NCBI RefSeq assembly: GCF_030332225.1
Contig: NZ_JAOWIF010000028.1
Coordinates: 62,001 to 126,000, forward strand
Origin: Citrobacter sp. Cu233
GTDB taxonomy: Bacteria > Pseudomonadota > Gammaproteobacteria > Enterobacterales > Enterobacteriaceae
Length of the DNA stretch: 64,000 bases
Direction of reading: 5' to 3'
Part shown: positions 16,650 to 26,285 of the stretch, piece by piece
Layout: the number at the start of each line of letters is the position of its first letter
Numbering within the stretch: the first letter of the stretch is position 1
Notes under the pieces: model-generated
Databases searched by the model: none
What the model saw: the letters and a program-made list of their open reading frames with translations, nothing else
Told to the model about the DNA's origin: nothing
Program-made: the position numbers and the translations under genes

Positions 16650-18860
16650 TTATGCGCGAGTCTGCGCCAGAATTTGTTTACCTACCTGCATGGACATCCC
16701 TGATGCCTCGGTTTCACCTTTAATAATTGCATTCATGGTTTTCATCGTATTGCTGTAATTCTCAAGGACCATATCCATAAATTGCTTAACAAAATCAGTG
16801 TCTTTCATTATTTCCATTAACTGAGCAGAAATCTCATCACGTCGCTTTTCATAGATACCATTGCCCACAGAGGAACCTGATGCAGCTAATTGATTAGCAG
16901 TCATTGACGCATACATCGTTACTTTAGCGCCCATCTGAATGACTCTTTTTGCACTATCGAACATAATCTTTTTCGTCGTGATTTTCGCCGCGACTTTAGC
17001 CACAGTTGTTCCAATATGCTTCGTTACGCTACCTAACAGTTTCGATAGCCCACTTGCATTCATACCCTTTCTCGTCAGTATCGCTGCGGCAATCATTAGC
17101 GCGATTAGCGTTATCACGGCGAGTATTTTTGATGTCATAGCATCAATACCCATCGCTTCAAACATTTTAGCGATACCGTCCACTATGCCGCTGAACGCTT
17201 TCGCCATAAATGACTCCCCGGTAACAGCTTTCGTGATCAGATCCGATGTTGTAAGCGCAAGACCAATAACAAAAAATACTGCCATCGCGCCACCGGATAA
17301 AATAGCGGTGATAGCCCCTGCCACCATCATAATTGCACCGACAACTTTACTGACCCAACCAAAAATTTTATTCATCCTTTTTTGTTTTGCGATTTCTTTC
17401 TCAGACTTATCGGTCTGTTTTTCCAGTTCAGCTTGTTTAGCGGCCTGTTGCGTTTTTGCCAGCGCCATGTTGTTTTTTAATGTTTCTTCATTGCATTTTC
17501 CCAAGATTGTCACGAGCTCGGCCATCAGCAAATCCACTTTATTAATGCCATTGCCGGTTTGATTTTTATTTAACTTATCAAGTTGCTGGAGGGCCTGTGT
17601 CTGATTGAACGCCCCCGGTAAAGCGGCATTTGCTTCATTCATGCCATTGGCAGTATTAAGTACCTGCTGTGCAGCGGCGATGTTCTGTACCGCCAGCGCA
17701 ACATTATTTTGCGCGACAACCTGAGCGGCAACAGCCTGTTGTAAAACATTTTTCGCAATGGCAACCTGGTCTTCTGCAGCCGCAATTTGTGCTCTCAGCG
17801 TTTTTATGCTGTCTAAACTGGCTTTAATATTCTGCAGGTCCTCTTTTGCATCTGAAATATCTTTCTTCACCTCATAGGCATATTGTCTTAGCTGACGCCC
17901 TTCATTTTCATCGGGCCAATCCGCGCTGTTTTGCACAAGCGTATTTAATAACTTTCCAACATCATCAAGAAGCGATTGTATTTCAACGGTAATCGCTTCT
18001 ATTTCCGCTAGCAGACTGGGGTCGGAAATAGAGGCAGGATTGTCTTTAATTAACGGTATAAGTGCTGCCTTCCCGGTTTCGATTGCCTGAAGATCTGTCA
18101 GGATCTGCTGTGCCGCCTCTTTTCCGGAAAGATTTGACTGCGCGATGGAATCAACAACCTTAGCCAAATCACGAAAGGAAGCTTTCGTTTGATTAGAGTG
18201 GTCTTTCAGTGAGTCAATGTTGCGACTTACAGAGGCTTTTAGAGAAGAGAGTGGATCATCAACATCGCTATGCACTTTTGCGAGCACCTGATTTGCATCA
18301 TCCAATGCTTTCGACGCGTTATTCACCGCCGCATTTGCTCCAGTCAGTATTTGGTCGGCATTCTCTTTTTGTGCTTGCGCTGATTGCACACCGGCCTCAG
18401 CCCTATTGACTTCGGCTTGTGCATTTTCTACATCAGATAGTGCCCCAGTTGTTATCGCCGATGCGCTGTTATTAATTATCTGGCTGGTTTGACTACGCAG
18501 TTTCTGCGTTGCGATCGCCGAGTCACCTAACACTACAGATAATTTTGCCAGAACTTCCGCCATTTCATAAGCTTGAGATTCCGTTTTCGCCGTGGTGGTT
18601 GGCGCTGTCGCCTGCTGCGTCGTCAACCCCGACGGCAAAAGCGCTGGCGCGCGTAACATTGGTTTCCACGGGTCACCCGTCATCGTTGATTTCTCCGTTT
18701 GGGTGACCAGCTTTTGCTGTACGATTTTTAGGGCAGCATTTCCATCACTGCTGTTGGTGGTCGTAACATCGTTCTTAGCAATAGTCACGCGTTCGATATC
18801 ACTTTCACTGTTTGCTTGTGGTGTGACCTGCGTGACAGGTTTAGCAGTTACCCCTAACAT
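16650..18860 (-). CDS. sctE: T3SS translocon subunit SctE (SipB/IpaB-like), unusually long
   Basis: About 736 aa (SipB 593, IpaB 580). A long Ala/Gln-rich coiled-coil region spans roughly residues 80-440. Two hydrophobic regions follow (near 500-550, IFGWVSKVVGAIMMVAGAI; and 590-615, ILAVITLIALMIAAAIL), the pore-forming hairpin of the large translocator. The C-terminus is helical. The ATG at 18860 has GAGGA eight bases upstream; the frame also opens at a TTG five codons earlier. It follows its chaperone gene by 11 bases. Confidence 0.88.
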   Translation of the reverse strand: MLGVTAKPVTQVTPQANSESDIERVTIAKNDVTTTNSSDGNAALKIVQQKLVTQTEKSTMTGDPWKPMLRAPALLPSGLTTQQATAPTTTAKTESQAYEMAEVLAKLSVVLGDSAIATQKLRSQTSQIINNSASAITTGALSDVENAQAEVNRAEAGVQSAQAQKENADQILTGANAAVNNASKALDDANQVLAKVHSDVDDPLSSLKASVSRNIDSLKDHSNQTKASFRDLAKVVDSIAQSNLSGKEAAQQILTDLQAIETGKAALIPLIKDNPASISDPSLLAEIEAITVEIQSLLDDVGKLLNTLVQNSADWPDENEGRQLRQYAYEVKKDISDAKEDLQNIKASLDSIKTLRAQIAAAEDQVAIAKNVLQQAVAAQVVAQNNVALAVQNIAAAQQVLNTANGMNEANAALPGAFNQTQALQQLDKLNKNQTGNGINKVDLLMAELVTILGKCNEETLKNNMALAKTQQAAKQAELEKQTDKSEKEIAKQKRMNKIFGWVSKVVGAIMMVAGAITAILSGGAMAVFFVIGLALTTSDLITKAVTGESFMAKAFSGIVDGIAKMFEAMGIDAMTSKILAVITLIALMIAAAILTRKGMNASGLSKLLGSVTKHIGTTVAKVAAKITTKKIMFDSAKRVIQMGAKVTMYASMTANQLAASGSSVGNGIYEKRRDEISAQLMEIMKDTDFVKQFMDMVLENYSNTMKTMNAIIKGETEASGMSMQVGKQILAQTRA

Positions 18861-18871
18861 AGTTATTGTCC

Positions 18872-19369
18872 TCAATTCTCGTTAATCGTCGCCAATGCCC
18901 GGAGATAGATTTCCGCGCGTTTTACCAGATCCTGGTCTTTCTCGTGCACAATGACCTCTTCAAATGAATCGCGTGCTTTCGAATAATTGTGCAAGTGCAT
19001 ATAGCACTGCCCGGCTTCAAAAATGGCACGGAAATCATCGCCATCCAGCGCATATGCAATCGCATAGATATCCAGGGCATTTTTGTACTCTTGCTTCAAC
19101 TGATAAACAGCCGCCAGTCCGAACGCATAATCAGGATTATAGAAGTCGTACATCATCAAAAATTTAAAAAAGTGCTCCGCTTTTTCGATTTCTCCTTTTT
19201 GGTAATAATCGTAAGCGCAGGCATAAAAGCCACTCATCAGGCTGTCTGGAATGCCGTACAACTGCTTGCGGGTCGCTCCGGATTCAAATAAATCCTCCAG
19301 AAATTGTTCTCGATTTTCTTCTGAAATTTTGTCGAGGATTTCTTCCATCAAAATATCACTATTATCCAT
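18872..19369 (-). CDS. sicA: Class II T3SS chaperone (SicA/IpgC/SycD family)
   Basis: A 165-aa protein, the same length as SicA. It carries three TPR-like repeats (AFGLAAVYQLKQEYKNALDIYAIAY, then FRAIFEAGQCYMHLHNYSKARDSF). It holds both translocators in the cytosol, and in SPI-1 the free SicA turns InvF into an activator, giving a secretion-activity switch. The InvF-type regulator here suggests the same logic (inference). AAGGA lies eight bases before the ATG. Confidence 0.93.
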   Translation of the reverse strand: MDNSDILMEEILDKISEENREQFLEDLFESGATRKQLYGIPDSLMSGFYACAYDYYQKGEIEKAEHFFKFLMMYDFYNPDYAFGLAAVYQLKQEYKNALDIYAIAYALDGDDFRAIFEAGQCYMHLHNYSKARDSFEEVIVHEKDQDLVKRAEIYLRALATINEN

Positions 19370-19611
19370 ACATTAATTCCTTTTATTTATAAATCAAATA
19401 CCTTGAGGTAAGAAGAACATCGCGATTATCGCAATTCGCATTCATGAAATATATAAATAAAGATTTAGAAAAAGGGTTCCAGACACCAACATTTCTGATG
19501 ACGACTCATAATCAGGAGCATTTTTTGGAAGTTTTCTTACTCTCAAAGCATTAGCCTCATAGCAATCATATTATTCCAGCATGAATATAAACACGAAAAA
19601 GGAGATTTAAC
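19370..19611. promoter_or_regulatory. Divergent intergenic region, translocator operon / candidate effector
   Basis: An AT-rich 242-base region between the leftward sicA-type operon and the rightward 307-aa gene. Both promoters should lie here, and it is the natural place for an InvF/SicA-type operator. I could not identify a convincing repeated site. Confidence 0.4.
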
Positions 19612-20535
19612 ATGGGGATTCATCTACGAGGAAGGCATAGTGGCATTGAGCAAACAACAGCGAATACCAATAGAACAGACAATGTAAAAAATCAGCACAA
19701 AACTCATTTTTCTGAAAAACTAAGTTCAGTAACAATGTCGGTAAAAAAATTTTTTCGTCCAGAACCAAAAATAAGTGCCCCATTGGTAACCATTCCCGAA
19801 AAATCATATTCAAAGAGTGTCTCTTCTCTTACCGAAAAGCATGGGCCGGACTCTAATTATGTTGCAGAGGCAAAAGCGAAAAAAGAAGTTACAGATGCAG
19901 TAAATATAAATCACTTAGACACTCTTTTTGAATCCACGGTTGCGGCATACAGTGAGGGACGCTCTCCAATGAGAGGAAGTACCGGTGCAGCTACCGATGA
20001 AAGATGCATGAATGAATTATTAAATATAAAAAACGGCGGAAATCCTGTTAGTGATCTTTCAGCTAATATCATTCTGAAAACAGTGAGATCTGAACGCATG
20101 CCACATATAACTGAAAGTATAAAAACACTCAGCATGGATCAACGGTCATTTAATAAACATATGGATGATAAGATAGGAAGGCTTTCACCAGAGAATCAAG
20201 CATTAACGAATGCTATCTTCGGGAAACTTGGCTCGGAGATGGTAGTTAAAGATGAAATAGGTCAACCAAGTAATGGAACAAGCATCAAAATGGCTGATTT
20301 TATGAGTATTGTTTGTATGCAGGGCATCATAGATGTTGGGCAATTAGTTGAAGATGTTAGATCCTTAGACCAAACTCAGGTAAATATAGTCGTGGCAAGT
20401 ATAAAAGAAGAGTTGCACGACGAGGAAAATGATATGGGAGGTGCATCTCAGTGGATAGGAAAAAGCATTGCCCATAAATTAGCAAGTTATATGCTCACAA
20501 AAGTACCGGAAGACCACTGGCAAACAGAAGACTAG
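19612..20535 (+). CDS. Orphan 307-aa protein beside the translocator operon, candidate T3SS effector
   Basis: I do not recognise this family. The N-terminal ~90 residues are polar, Ser/Thr/Asn/Lys-rich and probably disordered, as in T3SS secretion signals and chaperone-binding regions. The rest is predicted helical and soluble. There is no signal peptide or membrane helix. The gene is AT-rich, has its own GGAG site and stands alone facing away from the translocators, between the T3SS and core gene ndh. SPMRGST at residues 118-124 faintly recalls the arginine-finger motif of YopE-type GAP effectors, but a second match is lacking. Confidence 0.6.
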   Translation: MGIHLRGRHSGIEQTTANTNRTDNVKNQHKTHFSEKLSSVTMSVKKFFRPEPKISAPLVTIPEKSYSKSVSSLTEKHGPDSNYVAEAKAKKEVTDAVNINHLDTLFESTVAAYSEGRSPMRGSTGAATDERCMNELLNIKNGGNPVSDLSANIILKTVRSERMPHITESIKTLSMDQRSFNKHMDDKIGRLSPENQALTNAIFGKLGSEMVVKDEIGQPSNGTSIKMADFMSIVCMQGIIDVGQLVEDVRSLDQTQVNIVVASIKEELHDEENDMGGASQWIGKSIAHKLASYMLTKVPEDHWQTED

Positions 20536-20566
20536 AAGTCGTACGCCAGGAATGCCGCACTCACTA

Positions 20567-20587
20567 CCGGGCCACTATGTGGCCCGG
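20567..20587. terminator. Hairpin between the candidate effector and ndh
   Basis: A perfect 9-bp GC-rich stem (CCGGGCCAC / GTGGCCCGG) with a three-base loop lies between two converging genes. No T run follows on either strand, so it is a weak terminator candidate or an mRNA 3'-end stabiliser. Confidence 0.5.
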
Positions 20588-20599
20588 CGAGTTGAGAGT

Positions 20600-21904
20600 T
20601 TAGTGCAGTTTCAGGCGCGGACGGATCACCCGGTTGATACTGCCAACCAGCATCATCAAACCGGTTTTGAAGTAACCGTGCAGCGCAATCTGGTGCATGC
20701 GGTACAGTGAGATGTAGACGAAGCGCGCAATACGCCCTTCCACCATCATTGAGCCACGCGTCAGGTTGCCCATCAGGCTACCGACGGTAGAGAAATTGGA
20801 CAGCGAAACCAGCGAACCGTGATCTTTATACTGATACGCCTTCAGCGGCTTTCCGTTCATCTGCGCCAGAATGTTGCTCATTGCGCACGATGCCATCTGG
20901 TGCGCAGCCTGAGCGCGCGGCGGCACAAAACCCCCTTCCGGACGCGCACAGGACGCACAGTCACCAATCGCATAGATGTCCGGATCACGCGACGTCTGCA
21001 GGGTCGGTTCAACCACCAGTTGGTTGATACGGTTGGTTTCCAGACCGCCAATCTCTTTCATAAAGTCTGGCGCTTTGATACCTGCTGCCCACACCATCAG
21101 ATCGGCTTTGATGTACTCACCATCTTTGGTATGCAACCCACCTTCGTCAGCGCTGGTTACCATCGTCTGAGTCAGTACACGTACGCCAAGTTTAGTTAAC
21201 TCGTTATGCGCAGCACTGGAGATCCTGGGCGGCAACGCGGGCAGAATACGTTCACCGGCTTCCACCAGCGTCACGTTCAGCGCTTCGTTGGTCAGTCCTT
21301 TATAACCATAGCTATGCAACTGTTTTACCGCATTGTGCAGCTCTGCAGAGAGTTCTACCCCCGTTGCACCACCGCCGACAATGGCGATATTCACTTTGCC
21401 GTTCGCGCCCAGGTTTGCGGAATATTTCAGGAACAGATTCAGCATTTCCTGGTGGAAGCGGCGCGCCTGGTGCGGGTTATCGAGGAAAATACAGTTCTCT
21501 TTGACGCCCGGCGTGTTGAAATCGTTGGACGTACTGCCCAGTGCCATCACCAGCGTGTCATATGGCACTTTACGCTCAGGGACCAGCAGATCGCCTTTCT
21601 CGTCTCGCAGCTCAGCAATCGTGATGGTCTTCGCTTCACGATCGATATCCATCACCGAACCCAACTGGAACTGGAACCCGTGGTTACGGGCATGCGCCAG
21701 ATAGCTCAGCGCATCAACACCTTCATCCAGCGATCCGGTTGCCACTTCATGCAGCAACGGTTTCCACAGGTGGCTGTGGTTTCTGTCTACCAGCGTGATT
21801 TTTGCCTTTTTCTTACGACCCAGTTTTTTACCCAACTGCGTCGCCATTTCCAGCCCGCCAGCACCGCCGCCGACAATCACGATCCTTTTCAATGGTGTAG
21901 TCAA
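20600..21904 (-). CDS. ndh: NADH:quinone oxidoreductase II (NDH-2)
   Basis: A 434-aa protein as in E. coli, starting [19 protein letters not shown] from a TTG codon with GAGGGGG upstream; the frame is open further, but the TTG reproduces the known Ndh N-terminus. GGGAGG (FAD) and GGGATG (NADH) dinucleotide-binding motifs are present, as is a C-terminal amphipathic membrane anchor ([21 protein letters not shown]). It feeds electrons to ubiquinone without proton pumping. In E. coli it is repressed by FNR; an FNR box lies upstream here too. Confidence 0.97.
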   Translation of the reverse strand: MTTPLKRIVIVGGGAGGLEMATQLGKKLGRKKKAKITLVDRNHSHLWKPLLHEVATGSLDEGVDALSYLAHARNHGFQFQLGSVMDIDREAKTITIAELRDEKGDLLVPERKVPYDTLVMALGSTSNDFNTPGVKENCIFLDNPHQARRFHQEMLNLFLKYSANLGANGKVNIAIVGGGATGVELSAELHNAVKQLHSYGYKGLTNEALNVTLVEAGERILPALPPRISSAAHNELTKLGVRVLTQTMVTSADEGGLHTKDGEYIKADLMVWAAGIKAPDFMKEIGGLETNRINQLVVEPTLQTSRDPDIYAIGDCASCARPEGGFVPPRAQAAHQMASCAMSNILAQMNGKPLKAYQYKDHGSLVSLSNFSTVGSLMGNLTRGSMMVEGRIARFVYISLYRMHQIALHGYFKTGLMMLVGSINRVIRPRLKLH

Positions 21905-22040
21905 CGTGACCCCCTCAAATTTATTAACCAATTGTTAATTAAAAGTTATTAGCATAGCCTTTAATTAACAACAAGTTACAGCAATGAAAATGTTCTTCGA
22001 GACTGAGAATAACACGAACGGTGCATTGGTCATACCAAAA

Positions 22041-22054
22041 TTGATGTGTATCAA
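22041..22054. promoter_or_regulatory. FNR-binding site upstream of ndh
   Basis: TTGATGTGTATCAA is a perfect match to the FNR consensus TTGAT-N4-ATCAA and lies about 140 bases before the ndh start. E. coli ndh is repressed anaerobically by FNR from sites in this region. Confidence 0.85.
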
Positions 22055-22095
22055 GTTTTGATGCTGAAAAGATAGACAACCCAGACTTTTAGGAC

Positions 22096-22124
22096 AAAAA
22101 AACCAGCCCGAAGGCTGGTTTTTT
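22096..22124 (-). terminator. Rho-independent terminator after ycfP
   Basis: Stem AACCAGCC / GGCTGGTT with a four-base loop, followed on the minus strand by a T run. It ends the hinT-ycfL-lpoB-thiK-nagZ-ycfP gene group. Confidence 0.88.
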
Positions 22125-22140
22125 AAACGCTCATTGAGGA

Positions 22141-22683
22141 TTAACCTAGCGTCTTAAACGCTTTGATTCGCTGCAAATGTGGAGAGATATTTTTGAATTT
22201 ATGGGTTTGTTCTTCATCCCATACAATTTCATAGTAATGATGTAGCGCCTCCGACGAACGCTGGCTGTTCAAGGCTTCATCATGGCGTGACAGAATAACC
22301 AGGCAGCGATCGCGATTCTTCTCGCGGAAGTTGGTCACACATTTTGTGGCGATATCAGCATACTCTTCCGGCCTGTCGATTTTCCCTTCCATATTCTCAT
22401 ACGGGAACAGGTTAGGGTTAAACACCACCTGACGAATATCACACAGGAAACCAATCCGTTCAGCCCAATATCCCCCCAGCCCAACACCGCAAATCAACGG
22501 TCGATCGTCCACATTAAGCTGCAACATTTTGTCCACTTCTTTCAGCAGATGCTGCATATCATGTTTAGGATGCCGCGTGCTGTAGCTAATCAGCCTGACA
22601 TCCGGGTCAATGAATTGCAGTTGCAATACTTTCTCGTGGTTGCCCGGACTGTTAGAGTCAAAACCGTGTAAATAGATAATCAT
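22141..22683 (-). CDS. ycfP: YcfP, putative esterase-like protein
   Basis: A 180-aa protein of the YcfP/UPF0227 family. It has the alpha/beta-hydrolase-like start [15 protein letters not shown] and the [15 protein letters not shown] nucleophile-elbow region, in which Gly-Val-Gly-Leu-Gly replaces the usual Ser, so catalysis is doubtful. It lies just downstream of nagZ, as in E. coli, 21 bases apart. Function is not established. Confidence 0.93.
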   Translation of the reverse strand: MIIYLHGFDSNSPGNHEKVLQLQFIDPDVRLISYSTRHPKHDMQHLLKEVDKMLQLNVDDRPLICGVGLGGYWAERIGFLCDIRQVVFNPNLFPYENMEGKIDRPEEYADIATKCVTNFREKNRDRCLVILSRHDEALNSQRSSEALHHYYEIVWDEEQTHKFKNISPHLQRIKAFKTLG

Positions 22684-22704
22684 CGCATCCTCGCCAAACT
22701 TGCG

Positions 22705-24545
<1,841 letters not shown>

Positions 24546-24565
<20 letters not shown>

Positions 24566-25190
24566 CTTTACCTGACCAGATTATCTCGCCAGTTTGTACC
24601 AGCATTAATTGCATTTGCAGCGAAGGGGCATTGACGTTACCGGAAGCGCTGGAATAGAGCACATACTGAGCACCAACGTTACGGGCAATACCAATCGCTT
24701 TGCTGCGTGTTCCCAGGCTGTCGTTCGGCGACAGACCCAACTGCTGCTTGGCTACTGCCAACTGCTGTGCAGAAACCAGGGTAAATTTACCATTATTCGC
24801 CAGTGCGTTTCGCAAAGTCTCGGTGGCATCACCTGCGTTCAAGGAGCCGTTGGTACGGTTATTTACGCTATCAACCAGCAGTACGCCTCCCGCTTTCACA
24901 CCCTCAGCTTGCAGCATTTTGCCGACCATCGGCTGCATTGCCCCGTTCCAGTCATAATGACGCTGACGAGGGGTTGGCTGCGCCGTTTGGTCCTCGTGTT
25001 CAATCGGACCCGGTTGCTGCGGAATAGTGGGTACTGTTGGCACAACCGGCACTGGCTGTTGCGGTTGTGCGGGTTGTTCCGGCACCGGCTTGACTTCCTC
25101 TACCGGCGCTGGTTCACGTTGAGCCACACAACCGGAGAGAAACATCGCCAGCGCGGCAATCAATGCGTAGCGATTCATTTTGATCTTCAA
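24546..25190 (-). CDS. lpoB: Penicillin-binding protein activator LpoB
   Basis: A 214-aa outer-membrane lipoprotein (E. coli 213). The lipobox is at FLSGC. A Pro/Gln/Glu-rich disordered linker (residues ~28-75) spans the periplasm, followed by the globular domain ([11 protein letters not shown] onward) that contacts the UB2H domain of PBP1b. It is needed for PBP1b activity. Confidence 0.97.
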
Positions 25191-25200
25191 GATTCACCCC

Positions 25201-25575
25201 TTACAGATAAAGATAAAGCCTAACCTTGTGCGCCCCCAGATAATTGGCGCTGCCGTACAGCGTTACCGACGAACGAGCCGGAATAGTCATGCTGCGTGGC
25301 GCTTCCAGAGGGTGCATCTCCAGCCCTCTGGCGTCATACCAGTAAAACCGATAATGAACGGTGACAGGTTCTTGTCTTTCGTTATAGAGTCGTGAGGATG
25401 CAGAGGCCTGAATATCAGACGTTGTTAACTCAGGCGGCTCTGCGGTTATACCCGCCGCCAGTACTGTTGATTCCATCACCAGAGACTGCTCATCACTGAC
25501 CGGAATTTCCGGGTGTGAACGGCAGCCAGCCAGCAACAGCAGACCCAACGTAAGCGCAATACATCCTCTGGTCAT
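25201..25575 (-). CDS. ycfL: YcfL lipoprotein (DUF1425)
   Basis: A 124-aa protein. The signal peptide ends in a lipobox (LLLLAGC). The body is a small beta-rich domain (VHYRFYWYDARGLEM) of the YcfL family. It lies between hinT and lpoB, with gaps of 2 and 10 bases, the E. coli order. Role unknown, probably envelope-related. Confidence 0.94.
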   Translation of the reverse strand: MTRGCIALTLGLLLLAGCRSHPEIPVSDEQSLVMESTVLAAGITAEPPELTTSDIQASASSRLYNERQEPVTVHYRFYWYDARGLEMHPLEAPRSMTIPARSSVTLYGSANYLGAHKVRLYLYL

Positions 25576-25577
25576 TA

Positions 25578-25937
25578 TTAAAGACCTTTATGCGCGAGCA
25601 TGGGACCAAGCGCACGTCCACCCAGCAGATGCATATGAATGTGATACACCTCCTGACCGCCATGACGGTTGGTATTCATAATCAAACGGTATCCATCTTC
25701 AGCAATGCCTTCCTGCTCAGCGATTTTCGCCGCCACGGTGATCATTCGTCCCAGCGCCTGCTCATGCTCTGCCGTCACATCATTGACGGTTGGGATTAAA
25801 ACGTTCGGGATGATCAGAATATGCGTTGGTGCCTGAGGTGAAATATCACGAAACGCAGTGACCAGCTCATCCTGGTATACGATGTCCGACGGAATTTCAC
25901 GACGAATAATTTTGCTGAATATAGTTTCTTCTGCCAC
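25578..25937 (-). CDS. hinT: Purine nucleoside phosphoramidase HinT
   Basis: A 119-aa HIT-family protein. The histidine triad [12 protein letters not shown] is intact. It hydrolyses adenosine phosphoramidates and acyl-adenylates. I placed the start at the GTG at 25937 (AAGGA seven bases upstream), which gives VAEETIFSK and the exact E. coli length; the frame is open to an ATG at 25955. Confidence 0.96.
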   Translation of the reverse strand: MAEETIFSKIIRREIPSDIVYQDELVTAFRDISPQAPTHILIIPNVLIPTVNDVTAEHEQALGRMITVAAKIAEQEGIAEDGYRLIMNTNRHGGQEVYHIHMHLLGGRALGPMLAHKGL

Positions 25938-26285
25938 GACGTTTTCCTTTTTCATTAAGAGCCCATGCGTTGTGTCATGCTACGCCGGGTGACTCTGCGA
26001 GTATAGAGTATGAGCGAGTTACTCACGCTCTTTCAACTTTAACCCTCGATTTTTTAAGCCAAAAGCCCTGCCAGGGCTGTTCTTATAACCATTTCCCGGC
26101 GCTATCGCTCAGACATAGTACTGAAACAATATTTCATTTATACGTAGCATTTGTTTACACATTGAATATGAATGCGTATATTTCGCATTTGCATTCTCAT
26201 GCATGGCAAATAATTAACAGCCAAAGGGTTCATTACGCACTCACGTGATTAGAACTTAATATTAATAATTATCAAGGACTTTCCG
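25938..26285. promoter_or_regulatory. hinT-fhuE divergent intergenic region
   Basis: A 348-base non-coding stretch holding both divergent promoters. A dyad AATGCG-N7-CGCATT at 26171-26189, followed by TTGCATTCTCATGCATG, is a weak candidate for Fur control of fhuE, which is Fur-repressed in E. coli. The match to the Fur consensus is poor, so this is tentative. No RNA gene was recognised. Confidence 0.4.

Noticed and set aside
19612..20535. WxxxE or SopE-type GEF effector identity for the 307-aa protein
   Set aside because: No WxxxE motif is present and no GAGA-type catalytic loop was found.
21206..21952. Plus-strand frame of 248 codons opposite ndh
   Set aside because: It mirrors the codon bias of ndh; ndh is certain on the minus strand.
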